DNA of 51,741 bases from Alicycliphilus sp. (GTDB taxonomy: Bacteria; Pseudomonadota; Gammaproteobacteria; Burkholderiales; Burkholderiaceae_C): contig JAGPIX010000003.1 in the NCBI GenBank assembly GCA_018054745.1, forward strand, positions 1-51,741. Reading direction: 5' to 3'. Below the pieces are notes generated by a model. That model ran no database searches. It was given only the letters and a program-made list of their open reading frames with translations, and was not told where the DNA came from. Shown here piece by piece: positions 1 to 10,342 of the stretch (the first letter of the stretch is position 1; the number at the start of each line of letters is the position of its first letter). Made by a program: the position numbers and the translations under genes.

Positions 1-593
1 CCGGCCTGCTGGTCAGCGGGCAAGAAGCCGTCGGCCAGCTTGAAGGCGATGGCGTCGGCCGCGCCAATGGTCTCGCCGCTCAAGGCCAGCCACTCGCCCA
101 CCCGGCCCGGGCAACGCGAGAGGAAGTAGCCGCCGCCCACGTCGGGGAACAGGCCAATGATGGTCTCGGGCATGGCCATCTTGGTACGCTCGGTCACGAC
201 GCGCAGGCTGGCCCCCTGGCTGATGCCCATGCCGCCGCCCATGACGATGCCATCCATGAAGGCGATGTAGGGCTTGCCGAAGTTGTGGATCAGGTGGTTG
301 AGGGCGTATTCCTCGGTGAAGAAGTCCTCCAACTGCGGGTTGCCCACGGTGCCGGCCTGGTGCAGAAAGCGGATGTCGCCACCGGCGCAGAAGGCGCCGA
401 AGGCACCTTCCTTGTTGCTGCCGCGAATGGCCACGGCCAGCACCTGGTCGTTCTTCTGCCAGTCCAGCAGCACGGCCATCAGCTCGCGCACCATGCCCAG
501 CGACAGGGCATTCAGCGCCCGGGGGCGGTTGAGCGTAATGCAGCCCACCTGGCCGCGCAGCTCGGCAATCACTTCATGTGTTGTCTCGGTCAT
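1..593 (-). CDS. 3-hydroxyisobutyryl-CoA hydrolase-like enoyl-CoA hydratase/isomerase family protein (3' part missing)
   Basis: This is a crotonase-fold protein whose C-terminal half lies beyond the left edge; 197 residues are visible, of about 360-380 usual for the family. Seen: an N-terminal beta-alpha unit (GCITLNRPRALNALSLGM), the oxyanion-hole segments GAFCAGGDIRFL and IVMGGGMGISQGA, and MPETIIGLFPDVGGGYFLSR. The GGDIR and PETxIGxFPDVGG motifs are typical of the 3-hydroxyisobutyryl-CoA hydrolase (HIBCH) subgroup, which releases 3-hydroxyisobutyrate in valine breakdown. Plain enoyl-CoA hydratases usually have a different sequence here. The ATG overlaps the stop codon of the upstream transporter (ATGA), so the two are probably translated together. 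The substrate is family inference. Confidence 0.8.
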   Translation of the reverse strand, partial: MTETTHEVIAELRGQVGCITLNRPRALNALSLGMVRELMAVLLDWQKNDQVLAVAIRGSNKEGAFGAFCAGGDIRFLHQAGTVGNPQLEDFFTEEYALNHLIHNFGKPYIAFMDGIVMGGGMGISQGASLRVVTERTKMAMPETIIGLFPDVGGGYFLSRCPGRVGEWLALSGETIGAADAIAFKLADGFLPADQQA

Positions 594-1498
594 GGTTGTT
601 CCTTCCATCCCAGCAGTTCATTGAAAACCAGCGCGCCGATCACCAGCGTGCCGCCCATCAGCACGGCCGGGGCCGGGCGCTCGCCGGCGCCCACCCAGAC
701 CAGCACGATGCCAAAAATCACTTCCAGCAGGCCCAGCAGCGCGATCTCCGGCGCCTTGAGCACACGCCCGCAGTACACCACCAGCACGCAGGGGATGGCC
801 AGCTGCACCAGGCCCAGCAGCCCAAGCAGGGACAGATCACGCGCCGATGCCTGAAACGGCAGGGCCCAGGGTAGCGTGGCCGCGGCCGACAGCGCCGCGC
901 CGATCAGCACCGCCGGCACCAGATCGACCGCCTGGCCATGGCGCTGCGAATGCTGCACCACGGTCCAGTTGATGGCCGCCGCCACGGGAATGCACAACGC
1001 CACGGCCAGCCCCACGGGCGACAGGGAGCGCACCTCGGCGCCATACATCCAGACGATGCCCAGGCCCGCCACCACGATGGCCGCCGCCGTGCGCGGTGCT
1101 ATGCGATGGCCTATGAAAACGCGCGCCACCAGGGCCGTGAGCATGGGCCCGACCGCCATGGTGACCAGCACATTGGCCACCGGCATCAGCGTGATGGCCA
1201 CCATGAAGGCGGCAAACATCACGCTCCAGCACAGGCCCGACAGCCACAGCGCGCGCGGCCCGCGCCATACCTTGGCAAACACGTCGCGCCCGCTCAGCCA
1301 GGGCAGGATGACGAGCAACGAGAGCAGCATGAAGAAGCTGCGCCAGAAGGTCACCTCGAAGCTGCGCGCCTGCTCCAGGTGGCGCGTGACCACGCCGGCG
1401 ATAGACCACATCAGCGCCGCCAGCGCCATCAGCCATACGGCCCGGCCATGCGTCAGGCCAGGGCGCGCGTTGGCGGGATGTGCCTCAGGCGCCTTCAC
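590..1498 (-). CDS. EamA/DMT-superfamily membrane transporter
   Basis: A 302-residue polytopic inner-membrane protein of the drug/metabolite transporter (EamA) type. About ten hydrophobic segments form two similar halves. The first opens with RAVWLMALAALMWSIAGVVTR, a typical EamA start, and the second begins near AAINWTVVQ. Such proteins usually export amino acids or metabolites; the substrate cannot be read from the sequence. The start is a GTG 14 bases inside the end of typA, and the stop overlaps the next gene by four bases, so it sits at the tail of the typA transcription unit. A start further in is possible, because no strong ribosome-binding site precedes the GTG. Confidence 0.8.
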   Translation of the reverse strand: MKAPEAHPANARPGLTHGRAVWLMALAALMWSIAGVVTRHLEQARSFEVTFWRSFFMLLSLLVILPWLSGRDVFAKVWRGPRALWLSGLCWSVMFAAFMVAITLMPVANVLVTMAVGPMLTALVARVFIGHRIAPRTAAAIVVAGLGIVWMYGAEVRSLSPVGLAVALCIPVAAAINWTVVQHSQRHGQAVDLVPAVLIGAALSAAATLPWALPFQASARDLSLLGLLGLVQLAIPCVLVVYCGRVLKAPEIALLGLLEVIFGIVLVWVGAGERPAPAVLMGGTLVIGALVFNELLGWKEQP

Positions 1499-3314
1499 GG
1501 CTGGCGCGCTTGCGCTCGTGTTCCTTGAGGTGGCGCTTGCGCAGGCGGATGCTCTTGGGCGTGATCTCCACCAGCTCGTCGTCCTCGATGAACTCCACGC
1601 CGTACTCCAGCGTCAGGTCGATCGGTGGCGTGATCTTGATCGCGTCTTCCTTGCCGCTGACGCGGAAGTTGGTCAGCTGCTTGGTGCGGGTGGCGTTGAC
1701 CACCAGGTCGTTGTCGCGGTTGTGCACGCCCACCAGCATGCCCTCGTACACCGGGTCGCCGGCCTTGACGAACATGCGGCCGCGGTCGTCGAGCTTGCCC
1801 AGGGCGTAGGTGAAGATTTCACCGTCGTCCATGGAGATCAGCACGCCGTTCTTGCGACCGCCGATCTCGCCCTTGTGCGGCTCGTAGCTATCAAAAATAT
1901 TGCTGATCAGGCCCGAGCCACGCGTCAGGTTCAAGAATTCGTTGGTAAAGCCGATCAGGCCACGCGCCGGGATGCGGTACTCCAGGCGCACGCGGCCACG
2001 GCCGTCCGGCTCCATGTTGACCAGCTCGCCCTTGCGCTCGCCCAGCGCCTGCATCACGCCGCCCTGGTGGCCTTCTTCGATGTCGGCGGTCACCAGCTCG
2101 ATGGGCTCGCAGCGCTCGCCGTCGATGTCCTTGAACACCACGCGCGGCTTGGAGACAGCCAGCTCGTAGCCCTCGCGGCGCATTTCTTCCAAGAGAATGG
2201 TCAGGTGCAGCTCGCCGCGGCCGGAGACTTCAAAAATGCCGTCCTCGTCGGTTTCCTTGACGCGCAGCGCCACGTTGGAGCGCAACTCTTTCTGCAGACG
2301 GTCCCAGATCTGGCGGCTGGTGACGAACTTGCCTTCGCGGCCGGCCAGCGGGCTGGTGTTGACGCAGAAGTTCATGGTCAGCGTCGGCTCGTCGATCTTG
2401 AGCATGGGCAGGGGTTGCGGGTCGGCCACGTCGGTGATGGTCTCGCCGATGCCGACGTTCTCGATGCCGTTGATCAACACGATCTCGGACGGACCGGCCT
2501 CGGTCACCTGCACGCGGTCCAGACCCTGGAACTGATGGATCTGGTTGATACGGCCCTTGTAGCTGTTGCCCTCCGGGCCAGCCATGACCAGCACGTCCTG
2601 GCCCGCCTTGAGCGTGCCCTGGGTGATGCGGCCCACGCCGATACGGCCGACAAAGGTGGAGTAGTCCAGCGCCGAGACCTGCATCTGCACCGGTGCGGCC
2701 GGGTCGCCCTTGATCGAGGGCACATGCTTGAGCACGGTGTTGAACAGGGCCGACATGTCGGGGCCCCACTGTTCACCGGGGTTACCCTGCTCCAGCGCGC
2801 TCCAGCCGTTGATGCCCGAGGCATAGACCACGGGAAAGTCGAGCTGCTCGTCGGTGGCGCCCAGCTTGTCGAACAGATCGAAGGCGGCGTTCACCACGTA
2901 GTCGGGGCGCGCGCCGGGCTTGTCCACCTTGTTCACGACGACGATGGGCTTCAAGCCCAGCGCCAGCGCCTTCTTGGTCACGAAGCGCGTCTGCGGCATG
3001 GGGCCTTCCTGCGCGTCGATGAGCAGTACCACGCCGTCCACCATTGAGAGCGCGCGCTCCACCTCGCCGCCAAAGTCGGCGTGGCCGGGCGTGTCGAGGA
3101 TGTTGATGTGCGTGCCCTCCCAGCTCACGGCGCAGTTCTTGGCCAGGATGGTGATGCCACGCTCGCGCTCGATGGCGTTGCTGTCCATCACCGTGTCCAC
3201 CACTTTCTCGTGTTGGGCGAAGGTGCCGGACTGGCGCAGCAGCTGGTCCACCATGGTGGTCTTGCCATGGTCGACGTGGGCGATGATGGCGATGTTGCGG
3301 ATTTGTTTGCTCAT
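1485..3314 (-). CDS. typA: GTP-binding translation factor TypA/BipA
   Basis: A 609-residue ribosome-associated GTPase of the EF-G family. It acts on 50S assembly and on translation under stress. Seen: the P-loop AHVDHGKTT near residue 13, [14 protein letters not shown] (G3), [21 protein letters not shown] (G4 plus the BipA-specific stretch), the EF-G-like domains II, III and V, and the BipA C-terminal domain with [20 protein letters not shown]. Length matches the family. The ATG at 3314 gives the canonical [18 protein letters not shown] start and has GGAA nine to ten bases upstream; a TTG five codons earlier is not needed. It lies 26 bases after truB in the ribosome and translation-factor gene run. 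Confidence 0.96.
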   Translation of the reverse strand: MSKQIRNIAIIAHVDHGKTTMVDQLLRQSGTFAQHEKVVDTVMDSNAIERERGITILAKNCAVSWEGTHINILDTPGHADFGGEVERALSMVDGVVLLIDAQEGPMPQTRFVTKKALALGLKPIVVVNKVDKPGARPDYVVNAAFDLFDKLGATDEQLDFPVVYASGINGWSALEQGNPGEQWGPDMSALFNTVLKHVPSIKGDPAAPVQMQVSALDYSTFVGRIGVGRITQGTLKAGQDVLVMAGPEGNSYKGRINQIHQFQGLDRVQVTEAGPSEIVLINGIENVGIGETITDVADPQPLPMLKIDEPTLTMNFCVNTSPLAGREGKFVTSRQIWDRLQKELRSNVALRVKETDEDGIFEVSGRGELHLTILLEEMRREGYELAVSKPRVVFKDIDGERCEPIELVTADIEEGHQGGVMQALGERKGELVNMEPDGRGRVRLEYRIPARGLIGFTNEFLNLTRGSGLISNIFDSYEPHKGEIGGRKNGVLISMDDGEIFTYALGKLDDRGRMFVKAGDPVYEGMLVGVHNRDNDLVVNATRTKQLTNFRVSGKEDAIKITPPIDLTLEYGVEFIEDDELVEITPKSIRLRKRHLKEHERKRASREGA

Positions 3315-3340
3315 AGCGTTGTTTTCCAAAATGCCGCGTC

Positions 3341-4312
3341 CTATGCGCGCGGCGCGCTTTCCAATATCTGTTGAATTTCCAGGGGGCTCAGCAGCCTGTC
3401 CGGGATCAGCTCACCCTGCGCGACATGAGCCACGCCCAGCAGCGCCCTGGGGCGCGTGCCATACACGGCCACGGCCGGCGCATCGGCCCAGGGGCCACGC
3501 CGGCGCAGGCCGGACAGAAAGCGCCCGGCCTCGCTCTCATCCAGCGTGACCCTTTCGTGCTGCGCGAGCAGCGTGTCCACGCTCTGCACACAGGCCAGGC
3601 GCTCGTCCTCGGTCATGGCCTCGAGTGCGGCCAGCGTCACGCAGCGCTGCACGCCCAGGCCGCCAGTGTCAATGCGGCGCAGAAACGTCAGGTGCGCACC
3701 GCAGCCCAGGGCCTGACCTATGTCCTCGCCCAGGGTGCGGATGTAGGTGCCTTTGCTGCAGGTTACTATTATTTTTATAGCTGTTTGCGCTTTACCCACC
3801 TGCGATACAGCCAGTTCTAATGCATGAATGGTGACATCGCGCGGCGCCCGCTCGACCTCCACGCCGGCACGTGCGTATTCGTACAACGCCTTGCCGTCCT
3901 TCTTCAGCGCACTGTGCATGGGAGGCACCTGGCGTATGGCGCCGGTGAACTGCGCCTGCACCTGCGCCAGGCGCTCGGGCGTGAGCTGGCCAGGGTCTAC
4001 ATCGCGCCGCTGCAGCACCTCGCCTTCGGCATCGCCGGTGCTGGTCGTGATGCCCAACAGGGCGACTGCCTCGTAGGTCTTGGGTGCATCCAGCTGCAGC
4101 GCGCTGAACTTGGTGGCCGCACCAAAGCACAGCGGCAGCACGCCGGTCGCCAGCGGGTCGAGCGTGCCGGTGTGGCCGGCCTTCTCGGCGCGCAGCAACC
4201 ACTTCACCTTTTGCAAGGCGTTGTTGCTGGACAGGCCCAGGGGTTTGTCGAGCAGCAGCACTCCGTGCACCGGGCGCCGCTGCACCCGGATGCGGGGAGC
4301 GCGCTCAATCAT
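3341..4312 (-). CDS. truB: tRNA pseudouridine(55) synthase TruB
   Basis: A 323-residue pseudouridine synthase that converts U55 in the T-loop of most tRNAs. Seen: the N-terminal [14 protein letters not shown] and the catalytic motif [12 protein letters not shown] with Asp52, equivalent to Asp48 of the E. coli enzyme. [15 protein letters not shown] is the conserved substrate-binding strand, and a C-terminal PUA-like region follows. It overlaps rbfA by eight bases. Oddity: directly before [10 protein letters not shown] the coding sequence contains a degenerate copy of the dispersed ATAGCTGTTTGCGCTT hairpin family (plus strand about 3764-3815), which encodes the stretch around KAQTAIK. It stays in frame, in a loop where length variation is probably tolerated. 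Confidence 0.95.
   Translation of the reverse strand: MIERAPRIRVQRRPVHGVLLLDKPLGLSSNNALQKVKWLLRAEKAGHTGTLDPLATGVLPLCFGAATKFSALQLDAPKTYEAVALLGITTSTGDAEGEVLQRRDVDPGQLTPERLAQVQAQFTGAIRQVPPMHSALKKDGKALYEYARAGVEVERAPRDVTIHALELAVSQVGKAQTAIKIIVTCSKGTYIRTLGEDIGQALGCGAHLTFLRRIDTGGLGVQRCVTLAALEAMTEDERLACVQSVDTLLAQHERVTLDESEAGRFLSGLRRRGPWADAPAVAVYGTRPRALLGVAHVAQGELIPDRLLSPLEIQQILESAPRA
3764..3815. repeat. Degenerate copy of the ATAGCTGTTTGCGCTT hairpin family inside truB
   Basis: The plus strand reads GTTACTATT, then ATAGCTGTTTGCGCTTTA, sharing an 18-base core with the intergenic copy at 27260-27296. The right arm has decayed to TGCGATACAGCC, so the hairpin is weak. The GTTACTAT flank also occurs, on the other strand, beside the copy at 45526-45577. 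It lies wholly in the truB reading frame. Confidence 0.55.
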
Positions 4313-4682
4313 TGCCGTCGTCGTCCTTGGAACGCGAGGCCACGGCGCGCGCGATCAGCGCATTCATGTCGGCCGCGCGCTCGGGCGTGCGGTCGAACAG
4401 GAAGTGCAGCGTGGGCACGGTGTGGATGTGCAGGCGCTTGAACAGTCCGTTGCGCAAAAAGCCCGCGGCCTGGTTCAGCGCCTCCTGCGTGGCCTCGGCA
4501 TCGCCCACCAGCACGCTGAAGAACACCTTGGCATGCGCGTAGTCGGGCGTGACCTCGACGGCCTGCAGCGTGACCATGCCGATGCGCGGGTCCTTCAGCT
4601 CGCGGATCAGCTCCGCGAGGTCGCGCTGGATCTGATCCGAGACCTGGTGGCCACGGTTGGGTTTGGTGCTTCGTTTAGGCAT
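4305..4682 (-). CDS. rbfA: 30S ribosome-binding factor RbfA
   Basis: A 125-residue KH-fold protein needed for late 30S maturation and 16S 5'-end processing. Seen: the N-terminal [35 protein letters not shown] in two pieces of the family signature (the DPRIG motif is diagnostic), [11 protein letters not shown], and the C-terminal strand [16 protein letters not shown]. The acidic tail KDDDGND overlaps the truB start by eight bases. It sits between infB and truB, the usual order in Proteobacteria, but is separated from infB by a 71-base spacer with a strong inverted repeat. Confidence 0.96.
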   Translation of the reverse strand: MPKRSTKPNRGHQVSDQIQRDLAELIRELKDPRIGMVTLQAVEVTPDYAHAKVFFSVLVGDAEATQEALNQAAGFLRNGLFKRLHIHTVPTLHFLFDRTPERAADMNALIARAVASRSKDDDGND

Positions 4683-4708
4683 AGGGCATGTGGTGCGTTA
4701 AACGTTGT

Positions 4709-4744
4709 GCGTTGGGCGTGAAAACCACGCCAAACGCCCAACGC
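4709..4744. repeat. Inverted repeat in the infB-rbfA spacer with two competing pairings
   Basis: GCGTTGGGCGT (4709-4719) pairs perfectly with ACGCCCAACGC (4734-4744) around a 14-base loop. Inside it GGCGTG (4715-4720) can pair instead with CACGCC (4726-4731), so the two hairpins exclude each other. No T-run follows on either strand, so it is not a standard terminator. It may be an extragenic palindrome or an mRNA processing or stability element between infB and rbfA. Confidence 0.6.
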
Positions 4745-4753
4745 TCAACCGCT

Positions 4754-7573
4754 TCAAAGCGTGCGCGCAATTTCCTTGATCTCAAAGAGTTCGAGCTGGT
4801 CGCCCTCTTTGATATCGGTGTAGTTGCGCAGTTTGATACCGCATTCGAAGCCTTCCTTGACTTCCTTGACATCGTCCTTGAAGCGGCGCACGGCCTCGAC
4901 CTCGCCGGTATAGATGACCACGTTCTCGCGCAGCAGGCGGAACCTGCAGCCGCGCGTGACCTGGCCCGAGGTGATGTAGGAGCCGGCAATGGTGCCGATC
5001 TTGGTCGCCACGAACACGGTGCGGATCTCGGCCGTACCCAGCGCTTCCTCGCGCTGCTCGGGCGCCAGCATGCCGGACATCGCCGCCTTCAACTCATCCA
5101 CGGCGTCGTAGATGATGTTGTAGTAATGCAAGGTCACATCGCTCGCCTCGGCGTGCTTGCGCGCATTCGCGTCGGCACGCACGTTGAAGCCGATGATCAG
5201 CGCCTTGGAGGCGATCGCCAGGTTCACGTCCGACTCGCTGATGCCGCCCACGCCGGCATACACCAGCTGCACGCGCACCTCGTCGGTGGAGAGCTTGAGC
5301 AGCGAGGCGGCCAGCGCCTCCTGCGAGCCCTGGGCATCGGCCTTGATGATGATGGGCAGGTGCTGCACCTCGCCCGCCTGCATCTCGGCGAACACGTTTT
5401 CCATCTTCGCCGCCTGCTGCTTGGCCAGCTTGGTGTGGCGGAACTTGCCGGCGCGGTAGGTGGCGATCTCGCGCGCACGGCGCTCGTCGGCCATCACCAT
5501 GAACTCGTCGCCTGCCTGCGGCACCTCGGACAAGCCCTGGATTTCCACCGGAATCGAGGGGCCGGCTTCCTTGGCGGTCTGACCGTTTTCATCGACCATG
5601 GCGCGCACGCGGCCAAAGGTCTGGCCCGCCAGCACCACATCGCCCACCTTCAGCGTGCCGGACTGCACCAGCACCGTGGCCACGGGGCCGCGGCCCTTGT
5701 CCAGCTGACCTTCGATCACCAGGCCCTTGGCCATGGCGTCCACCGGCGCCTTCAGTTCCAGCACCTCGGCCTGCAGCAGCACCTGCTCCAACAGGTCGTC
5801 GATGCCCATGCCGGTCTTGGAGGACACGGCCACGAAGGGAGAGTCGCCGCCGTACTCTTCGGGCACGACTTCCTCGGCCACCAGCTCCTGCTTGACCTTC
5901 TCCGGGTTGGCTTCGTGCTTGTCGGCCTTGGTGATGGCGACGACGATGGGCACCCCTGCCGCCTTGGCGTGCTTGATGGCCTCGCGCGTCTGCGGCATCA
6001 CGCCGTCGTCGGCCGCGCAGACCAGGATGACGATGTCGGTGGCCTGGGCACCGCGTGCACGCATGGCCGTGAAGGCCTCGTGACCGGGGGTATCCAGGAA
6101 GGTGACGATGCCGCGCGGCGTCTCGACATGGTAGGCGCCGATATGCTGCGTGATGCCACCGGCCTCGCCCACCGCCACACGCGAGCGGCGGATGTAGTCC
6201 AGCAGCGAGGTCTTGCCATGGTCCACGTGGCCCATGACGGTGACCACCGGCGCGCGCGGCAGGGCCTCGGCCTGCTGGCCGGAGACTTCCTCGGCGGTGA
6301 AGGCTTCGGGGTCGTCCAGCGCCGCCACCACGGCCTTGTGGCCCATTTCCTCGACCACGATCATGGCCGTGTCCTGGTCCAGCGGCTGGTTGATGGTGAC
6401 CATCTGGCCCATCTTCATCAGCGCCTTGATCACCTCGGAGGCCTTGATGGCCATCTTGTGCGCCAACTCGGCGACGGTGATGGTCTCGGGCACATGCACC
6501 TCGATGGCGCGGAACTCGGCCGGCGCCTGCTGCTGCTGGCGCTCGTCGCGGTCGTTGCCGCGGCGGCCCTTGGGGCCGGAGCGCCAGTTGCCGCGCCCCA
6601 CGCCGCCGCTGCTGTCGCCGCGGGTCTTGATTTCCTTCTTCTTGGTCGCGTCATTGGCCCAGCTGGAAGACAGCTTGGCGGACTTCACTTCCTTGCCGGC
6701 GCCCGGCGCGGCCGGCGCAGCGGCACGGGCACCCGCCCCGGCGGCCGGCTTGTGCAGCGTGCCCTTCTTGGCGTCCTTGGCATCGGCGGCCTTGGCCGCC
6801 GGCTTGGGCTCCTCGGGCTTCTTGGCCACGAGCACCTTCTTCGGCGCGGCCATCATGGCGCGAATGGCCTCGGCCTCGGCCAGGGCCTTGCGGCGGCGCT
6901 CGTCCAGATCGACGGCACGCGCTGCCTCTTCGGCCGCACGCGCCTTGGATTCTTCCTCGGCCTTGGCACGGGCCTCGGCCTGTGCCTCGGCTCGGGCTTG
7001 TGCCTCGGCAACGGCCTGCTCCTTGGCCTCCAGGCGCCCGGCCTTTTCCTCGGCCTTCTTCTGCTCCTGCTCGGCCACATAGGCTGCAGCGCGCTCTTCG
7101 GCCTCGCGCTCGCGTTGTTCACGCGCCTCGCGTTCGGCGCGCGACTGTGCCAGCTCTTCCTCCTGGCGGCGGATCAGCTCGGCCTGACGACGGGCTTCCT
7201 CCTCGCGTCGGGCCAGCTCCTGCTCCTGCGCAATCCGGGCCACTGCGGCCTGATCGGGCGCGGCATCAACACCGTCCTCGCGCTTGACGAAGGTGCGCTT
7301 CTTGCGCACTTCCACCTGGATCGTGCGTGCCTTGCCCGTGGCATCGGCCTGCTTGATCTCGCTGGTGGACTTTTTCACCAGGGTGATCTTCTTGCGGTCG
7401 CCTGCCGTGCCGTGGCTGGCCTGCAGGTAAGCCAGCAGTTTCTGCTTGTCAGCCTCGTTCAGCACATCGGCAGAGGATGACTTGGCCACGCCAGCGGATT
7501 GGAGTTGATCCAGCAGGGTTTCAGGCGACTTTTTGAGTTCTGCAGCGAACTCGGCAACAGTGTTACTCGACAT
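4754..7573 (-). CDS. infB: Translation initiation factor IF-2
   Basis: A 939-residue GTPase that brings initiator fMet-tRNA to the 30S subunit. Order of parts: an IF2_N domain at residues 1-55 ([20 protein letters not shown]); a long Glu/Ala/Arg-rich coiled-coil and linker to about 330; a second IF2_N domain ([21 protein letters not shown]); then the G domain with GHVDHGKTS near residue 447, [17 protein letters not shown] and [14 protein letters not shown]. Domains II-IV end in the usual [10 protein letters not shown]-like tail. G4 reads TKAD where many IF-2s have NKID, a variation common in Burkholderiales. The gene follows nusA by 24 bases. Antisense frames across the low-complexity linker are long but are shadows. 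Confidence 0.97.
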   Translation of the reverse strand: MSSNTVAEFAAELKKSPETLLDQLQSAGVAKSSSADVLNEADKQKLLAYLQASHGTAGDRKKITLVKKSTSEIKQADATGKARTIQVEVRKKRTFVKREDGVDAAPDQAAVARIAQEQELARREEEARRQAELIRRQEEELAQSRAEREAREQREREAEERAAAYVAEQEQKKAEEKAGRLEAKEQAVAEAQARAEAQAEARAKAEEESKARAAEEAARAVDLDERRRKALAEAEAIRAMMAAPKKVLVAKKPEEPKPAAKAADAKDAKKGTLHKPAAGAGARAAAPAAPGAGKEVKSAKLSSSWANDATKKKEIKTRGDSSGGVGRGNWRSGPKGRRGNDRDERQQQQAPAEFRAIEVHVPETITVAELAHKMAIKASEVIKALMKMGQMVTINQPLDQDTAMIVVEEMGHKAVVAALDDPEAFTAEEVSGQQAEALPRAPVVTVMGHVDHGKTSLLDYIRRSRVAVGEAGGITQHIGAYHVETPRGIVTFLDTPGHEAFTAMRARGAQATDIVILVCAADDGVMPQTREAIKHAKAAGVPIVVAITKADKHEANPEKVKQELVAEEVVPEEYGGDSPFVAVSSKTGMGIDDLLEQVLLQAEVLELKAPVDAMAKGLVIEGQLDKGRGPVATVLVQSGTLKVGDVVLAGQTFGRVRAMVDENGQTAKEAGPSIPVEIQGLSEVPQAGDEFMVMADERRAREIATYRAGKFRHTKLAKQQAAKMENVFAEMQAGEVQHLPIIIKADAQGSQEALAASLLKLSTDEVRVQLVYAGVGGISESDVNLAIASKALIIGFNVRADANARKHAEASDVTLHYYNIIYDAVDELKAAMSGMLAPEQREEALGTAEIRTVFVATKIGTIAGSYITSGQVTRGCRFRLLRENVVIYTGEVEAVRRFKDDVKEVKEGFECGIKLRNYTDIKEGDQLELFEIKEIARTL

Positions 7574-7597
7574 ATTCTGTTCGTACCTCCCTGACCT

Positions 7598-9082
7598 TTA
7601 CTCTTGCCCCGTGAACCAGTGCTCACGCGCCTTCATGATCAAGGCCGTGGCATCCTCGGCAGACTGGCCGGTCAGCTCGGTCAGTTCATCCAGGCCGAGA
7701 TCGGCCAGGTCATCACGTGTATTCACCCCGCCGGCTGCCAACTTGGCGATCAGCTCGGGCGTCAGGCCTTCGAGATCGCGCAAATCCTGAGACACGGCGC
7801 CCATGCTTTCTTCGCGTGCGATTTCCATGGTCAAGAGCGCATCCTTGGCGCGCGAGCGCAGCTCGTTGACCGTGTCCTCGTCGAAGCTCTCGATCTCCAG
7901 CATTTCCTGCAGCGGCACATAGGCCACTTCTTCCAGGCTCTCGAAGCCCTCGGCGATCAGGATGTCGGCGATTTCCTCGTCCACATCGAGCTTTTCCATG
8001 AACAGGCGGCGTGCGGCATCGCTTTCATCGGCCTGCTTCTGCGCGCTCTCGGCCGCGTCCATGATGTTGATCTTCCAGCCCGTCAAGTCGGCCGCCAGGC
8101 GCACGTTCTGGCCACCACGGCCGATGGCGATGGCCAGGTTTTCCTCGTCCACAACCACATCCATGGCGTGCTTTTCTTCATCGACGACGATGGAGGAGAC
8201 ATTGGCTGGCGCCAGCGCGCCAATCACGAACTGCGCCGGGTCGTCCGACCACAGCACGATGTCCACGCGCTCGCCAGCAAGCTCGTTGGTGACGGCATTG
8301 ACGCGCGTGCCACGCACGCCGACGCAGGTGCCGATGGGATCTACACGCTTGTCGTGCGAGAGCACGGCTATTTTTGCCCGACTGCCGGCATCACGTGCGC
8401 AGCTCTTGATCTCCAGCAGGCCCTGCTCGATCTCCGGCACCTCGTTGCGAAACAGCTCCATCATGAACTCCGGCGCCGAGCGCGAGAGGATGATGGGCGC
8501 GCCGCGCAGCGTCAGATCCACATCCATGATCATGGCGCGCACGCGGTCGCCATTGCGCAGGTTTTCCTTGGGGATCATCTCGCCACGGCGCAGGCGGCCC
8601 TCGACACGGCCGGACTCGACGATGAGGTCGCCCTTGTCCATGCGCTTGACCGTACCGGTAAAGATCTTCTCGCCACGGCTCATGAAGTCGCTCAGCAGCA
8701 TCTCACGCTCGGCGTCGCGGATCTTCTGCAGGATGACCTGCTTGGCTGCCATGGCGCCGATGCGCCCTATGGGCACGGACTCGACCTGCTCCTCGATGTA
8801 CTCGCCAACCTCGATATCGGCGATGCGCTCGCGCGCATCCATGAGCAGTTCCTCAGCGTCGGGATTCTGCAGGCCGGCCTCGTCGGGCACGACCAGCCAG
8901 CGGCGGAAGGTTTCGTATTCGCCGCTATCGCGATCGATGGATACACGAATGTCCACCTCGCCCTGGTAGAGCTTCTTCGTGGCCTGCGCCAGGGCCGACT
9001 CCACGGCGCCCATGACCACATCGTGCTCCACGTTCTTTTCGCGTGAAATAGCCTCAACCAACATCAACAGTTCGCGATTCAT
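7598..9082 (-). CDS. nusA: Transcription termination/antitermination factor NusA
   Basis: A 494-residue RNA polymerase-binding factor that controls pausing, rho-independent termination and rRNA antitermination. Order: the NusA N-terminal domain ([19 protein letters not shown]), an S1 domain near residues 135-200 ([20 protein letters not shown]), KH1 with [21 protein letters not shown]2 with [18 protein letters not shown], and two C-terminal helix-hairpin-helix repeats, the second giving [17 protein letters not shown]. Such acidic repeats are typical of proteobacterial NusA. The ATG at 9082 is preceded by AGGAG nine bases away and gives the canonical N-terminus. It lies 69 bases after rimP. 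Confidence 0.97.
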   Translation of the reverse strand: MNRELLMLVEAISREKNVEHDVVMGAVESALAQATKKLYQGEVDIRVSIDRDSGEYETFRRWLVVPDEAGLQNPDAEELLMDARERIADIEVGEYIEEQVESVPIGRIGAMAAKQVILQKIRDAEREMLLSDFMSRGEKIFTGTVKRMDKGDLIVESGRVEGRLRRGEMIPKENLRNGDRVRAMIMDVDLTLRGAPIILSRSAPEFMMELFRNEVPEIEQGLLEIKSCARDAGSRAKIAVLSHDKRVDPIGTCVGVRGTRVNAVTNELAGERVDIVLWSDDPAQFVIGALAPANVSSIVVDEEKHAMDVVVDEENLAIAIGRGGQNVRLAADLTGWKINIMDAAESAQKQADESDAARRLFMEKLDVDEEIADILIAEGFESLEEVAYVPLQEMLEIESFDEDTVNELRSRAKDALLTMEIAREESMGAVSQDLRDLEGLTPELIAKLAAGGVNTRDDLADLGLDELTELTGQSAEDATALIMKAREHWFTGQE

Positions 9083-9151
9083 GCGACGACTCTCCTGTTT
9101 CTCAATCCCTGCCGGGCGCTGCCGTGGCGGCATTCCCGAATACTCAAATTT

Positions 9152-9742
9152 TTAGTCCGCGGAATCTGGCTTGGCGCCACGCCCCTTGAAGTCCACGATG
9201 GGCGCAAGCCGCGCCTCACGCAACTCATCCAGCGTGAAGCCCAGCGCCTGCAGCGGGGCCGGCACGCGCTTCTTGCTCACGCGCTGGCCCGGCTTGACCG
9301 GCGGTGCGTCGCTCCAGACGATCTGCCAGCCGCCACCGTCCACACGCTCGAGCGTGCCGCGAAATTTCTTGCGGTTGGCCGCCACCTGCCCACCAGCCGC
9401 CGCGCCCAGGGGCTCCTTCAAGGTGATGTCGACCATCTCGCCCTCGAAGCGCATGAAATCCTGTTCGTTGCGCAGCAGCCGGTCTATTCCGGGCGAGGAC
9501 ACTTCCAGGCGCTTGTAGTCCACCCCTTCGACCTCCAGGGCGTACTGCAACTGGCGCGTCACCTTCTCGCAGTCCTCTACGGTGATGAACTGCTCCACCA
9601 CCGGCTCCTGGACCTCGGCCGCAGGCGCAGCCCACACCAGATCGATGGTGATGCGCAGCAATCCCCCTGCGGAGCGCTCGATCTCCACCAGGTCATAGCC
9701 TAACCCGGCCACGGTTTGTTCAACGATTTGCTGCAATGCCAC
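9152..9742 (-). CDS. rimP: Ribosome maturation factor RimP
   Basis: A 196-residue 30S-assembly factor. Seen: the start VALQQIVEQTVAGLGYDLVE, ITVEDCEKVTRQL, the RimP signature LEVSSPGIDRLLRNEQDF, and a C-terminal Sm-like barrel (RKKFRGTLERVDGGG). The start is a GTG at 9742; no ATG is available in frame between the upstream terminator and the conserved N-terminus, and the Shine-Dalgarno match is poor. The protein is longer than the roughly 150 residues of E. coli RimP, with a Pro/Ala-rich insert in the first domain and a C-terminal extension, both common in Comamonadaceae. As the first gene after a strong terminator, it should carry the operon promoter in 9743-9831. Confidence 0.93.
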   Translation of the reverse strand: MALQQIVEQTVAGLGYDLVEIERSAGGLLRITIDLVWAAPAAEVQEPVVEQFITVEDCEKVTRQLQYALEVEGVDYKRLEVSSPGIDRLLRNEQDFMRFEGEMVDITLKEPLGAAAGGQVAANRKKFRGTLERVDGGGWQIVWSDAPPVKPGQRVSKKRVPAPLQALGFTLDELREARLAPIVDFKGRGAKPDSAD

Positions 9743-9831
9743 AGGTGTGCGCTCTGTCCAATTCCAAATGAAAAGCCTGGCCGATCCAAAACCCCTGGAG
9801 CAGCCACCAGCCAAAAAGCAAACGCCCAAAA

Positions 9832-9860
9832 AAAACGGGCGGTAAGTACCCGCCCGTTTT
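9832..9860. terminator. Bidirectional rho-independent terminator
   Basis: AAAACGGGCGG (9832-9842) pairs perfectly with CCGCCCGTTTT (9850-9860) around a seven-base loop. On the minus strand the stem is followed by eight T residues, a strong intrinsic terminator for the thioredoxin/cytochrome unit that ends at 9936. On the plus strand only four T residues follow. It insulates that unit from rimP. Confidence 0.85.
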
Positions 9861-9935
9861 GGTCGTGAAGCTCGCATTGTATCCGCTAATGCAGCACTAT
9901 GCAAAATCCAGCGGCACGCATCTTGCAATGCTGCG

Positions 9936-10319
9936 TCAGCGCACCCTGCTCGCGGCGATGCGCTCGAACAGCGCCTGCGCCTGCGCATTTGCTTCGGGCG
10001 CATCTGGATCTGCCTGCAGGCTTTGCAGCATGCGGCCCAGCACCTGAGTTTGAGGAAGCACCGTGCCCAGAAAACGGGCAGCGCCACCATCGGCGATCAA
10101 AACCGTGGGGAATGTTTCCACATCCACATCGCCCATCAGGTCTTCCTCGTCCTCCACGTCCACCCACTCAAAGCGCACCTGCGGCCAGTCGCGCGCCAAT
10201 GCGTCGAACGCGCTGCGATACTCACGGCACACGCCGCACCATTGGGCGCACAGGCAAACCACCCACCAGGGTTGGTACACGCCGGCAGCGGATTCAGTGT
10301 CTTGCAAAATGGCCTCCAT
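9936..10319 (-). CDS. Thioredoxin-family protein
   Basis: A 127-residue thioredoxin-fold protein with the active site WCGVC (Cys28, Cys31), in place of the WCGPC of classical thioredoxin. A cis-proline segment, VETFPTVLI, is present. Two more cysteines (Cys22, Cys24) lie just before the site, giving four cysteines in ten residues, which is unusual and could bind metal or relay disulfides. No signal peptide is evident, so it is probably cytoplasmic. It is the last gene of a minus-strand run of SDR oxidoreductase, two c-type cytochromes and this protein, 23 bases after the larger cytochrome and just before a strong terminator. The ATG at 10319 is preferred to a TTG three codons earlier. Confidence 0.8.
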   Translation of the reverse strand: MEAILQDTESAAGVYQPWWVVCLCAQWCGVCREYRSAFDALARDWPQVRFEWVDVEDEEDLMGDVDVETFPTVLIADGGAARFLGTVLPQTQVLGRMLQSLQADPDAPEANAQAQALFERIAASRVR

Positions 10320-10342
10320 ACCATGCAATCAAGCGCTCGTAT

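Noticed and set aside
876-3047. A 723-codon plus-strand frame opposite typA and the transporter
   Set aside because: Antisense shadow of two clearly conserved genes; composition is typical of mirrored GC-rich codons.
4688-7480. A 930-codon plus-strand frame opposite infB
   Set aside because: It is an antisense shadow. The minus strand has a complete IF-2 with all GTPase motifs, and the plus frame is a Leu/His/Gly-rich product of codon bias without any domain.
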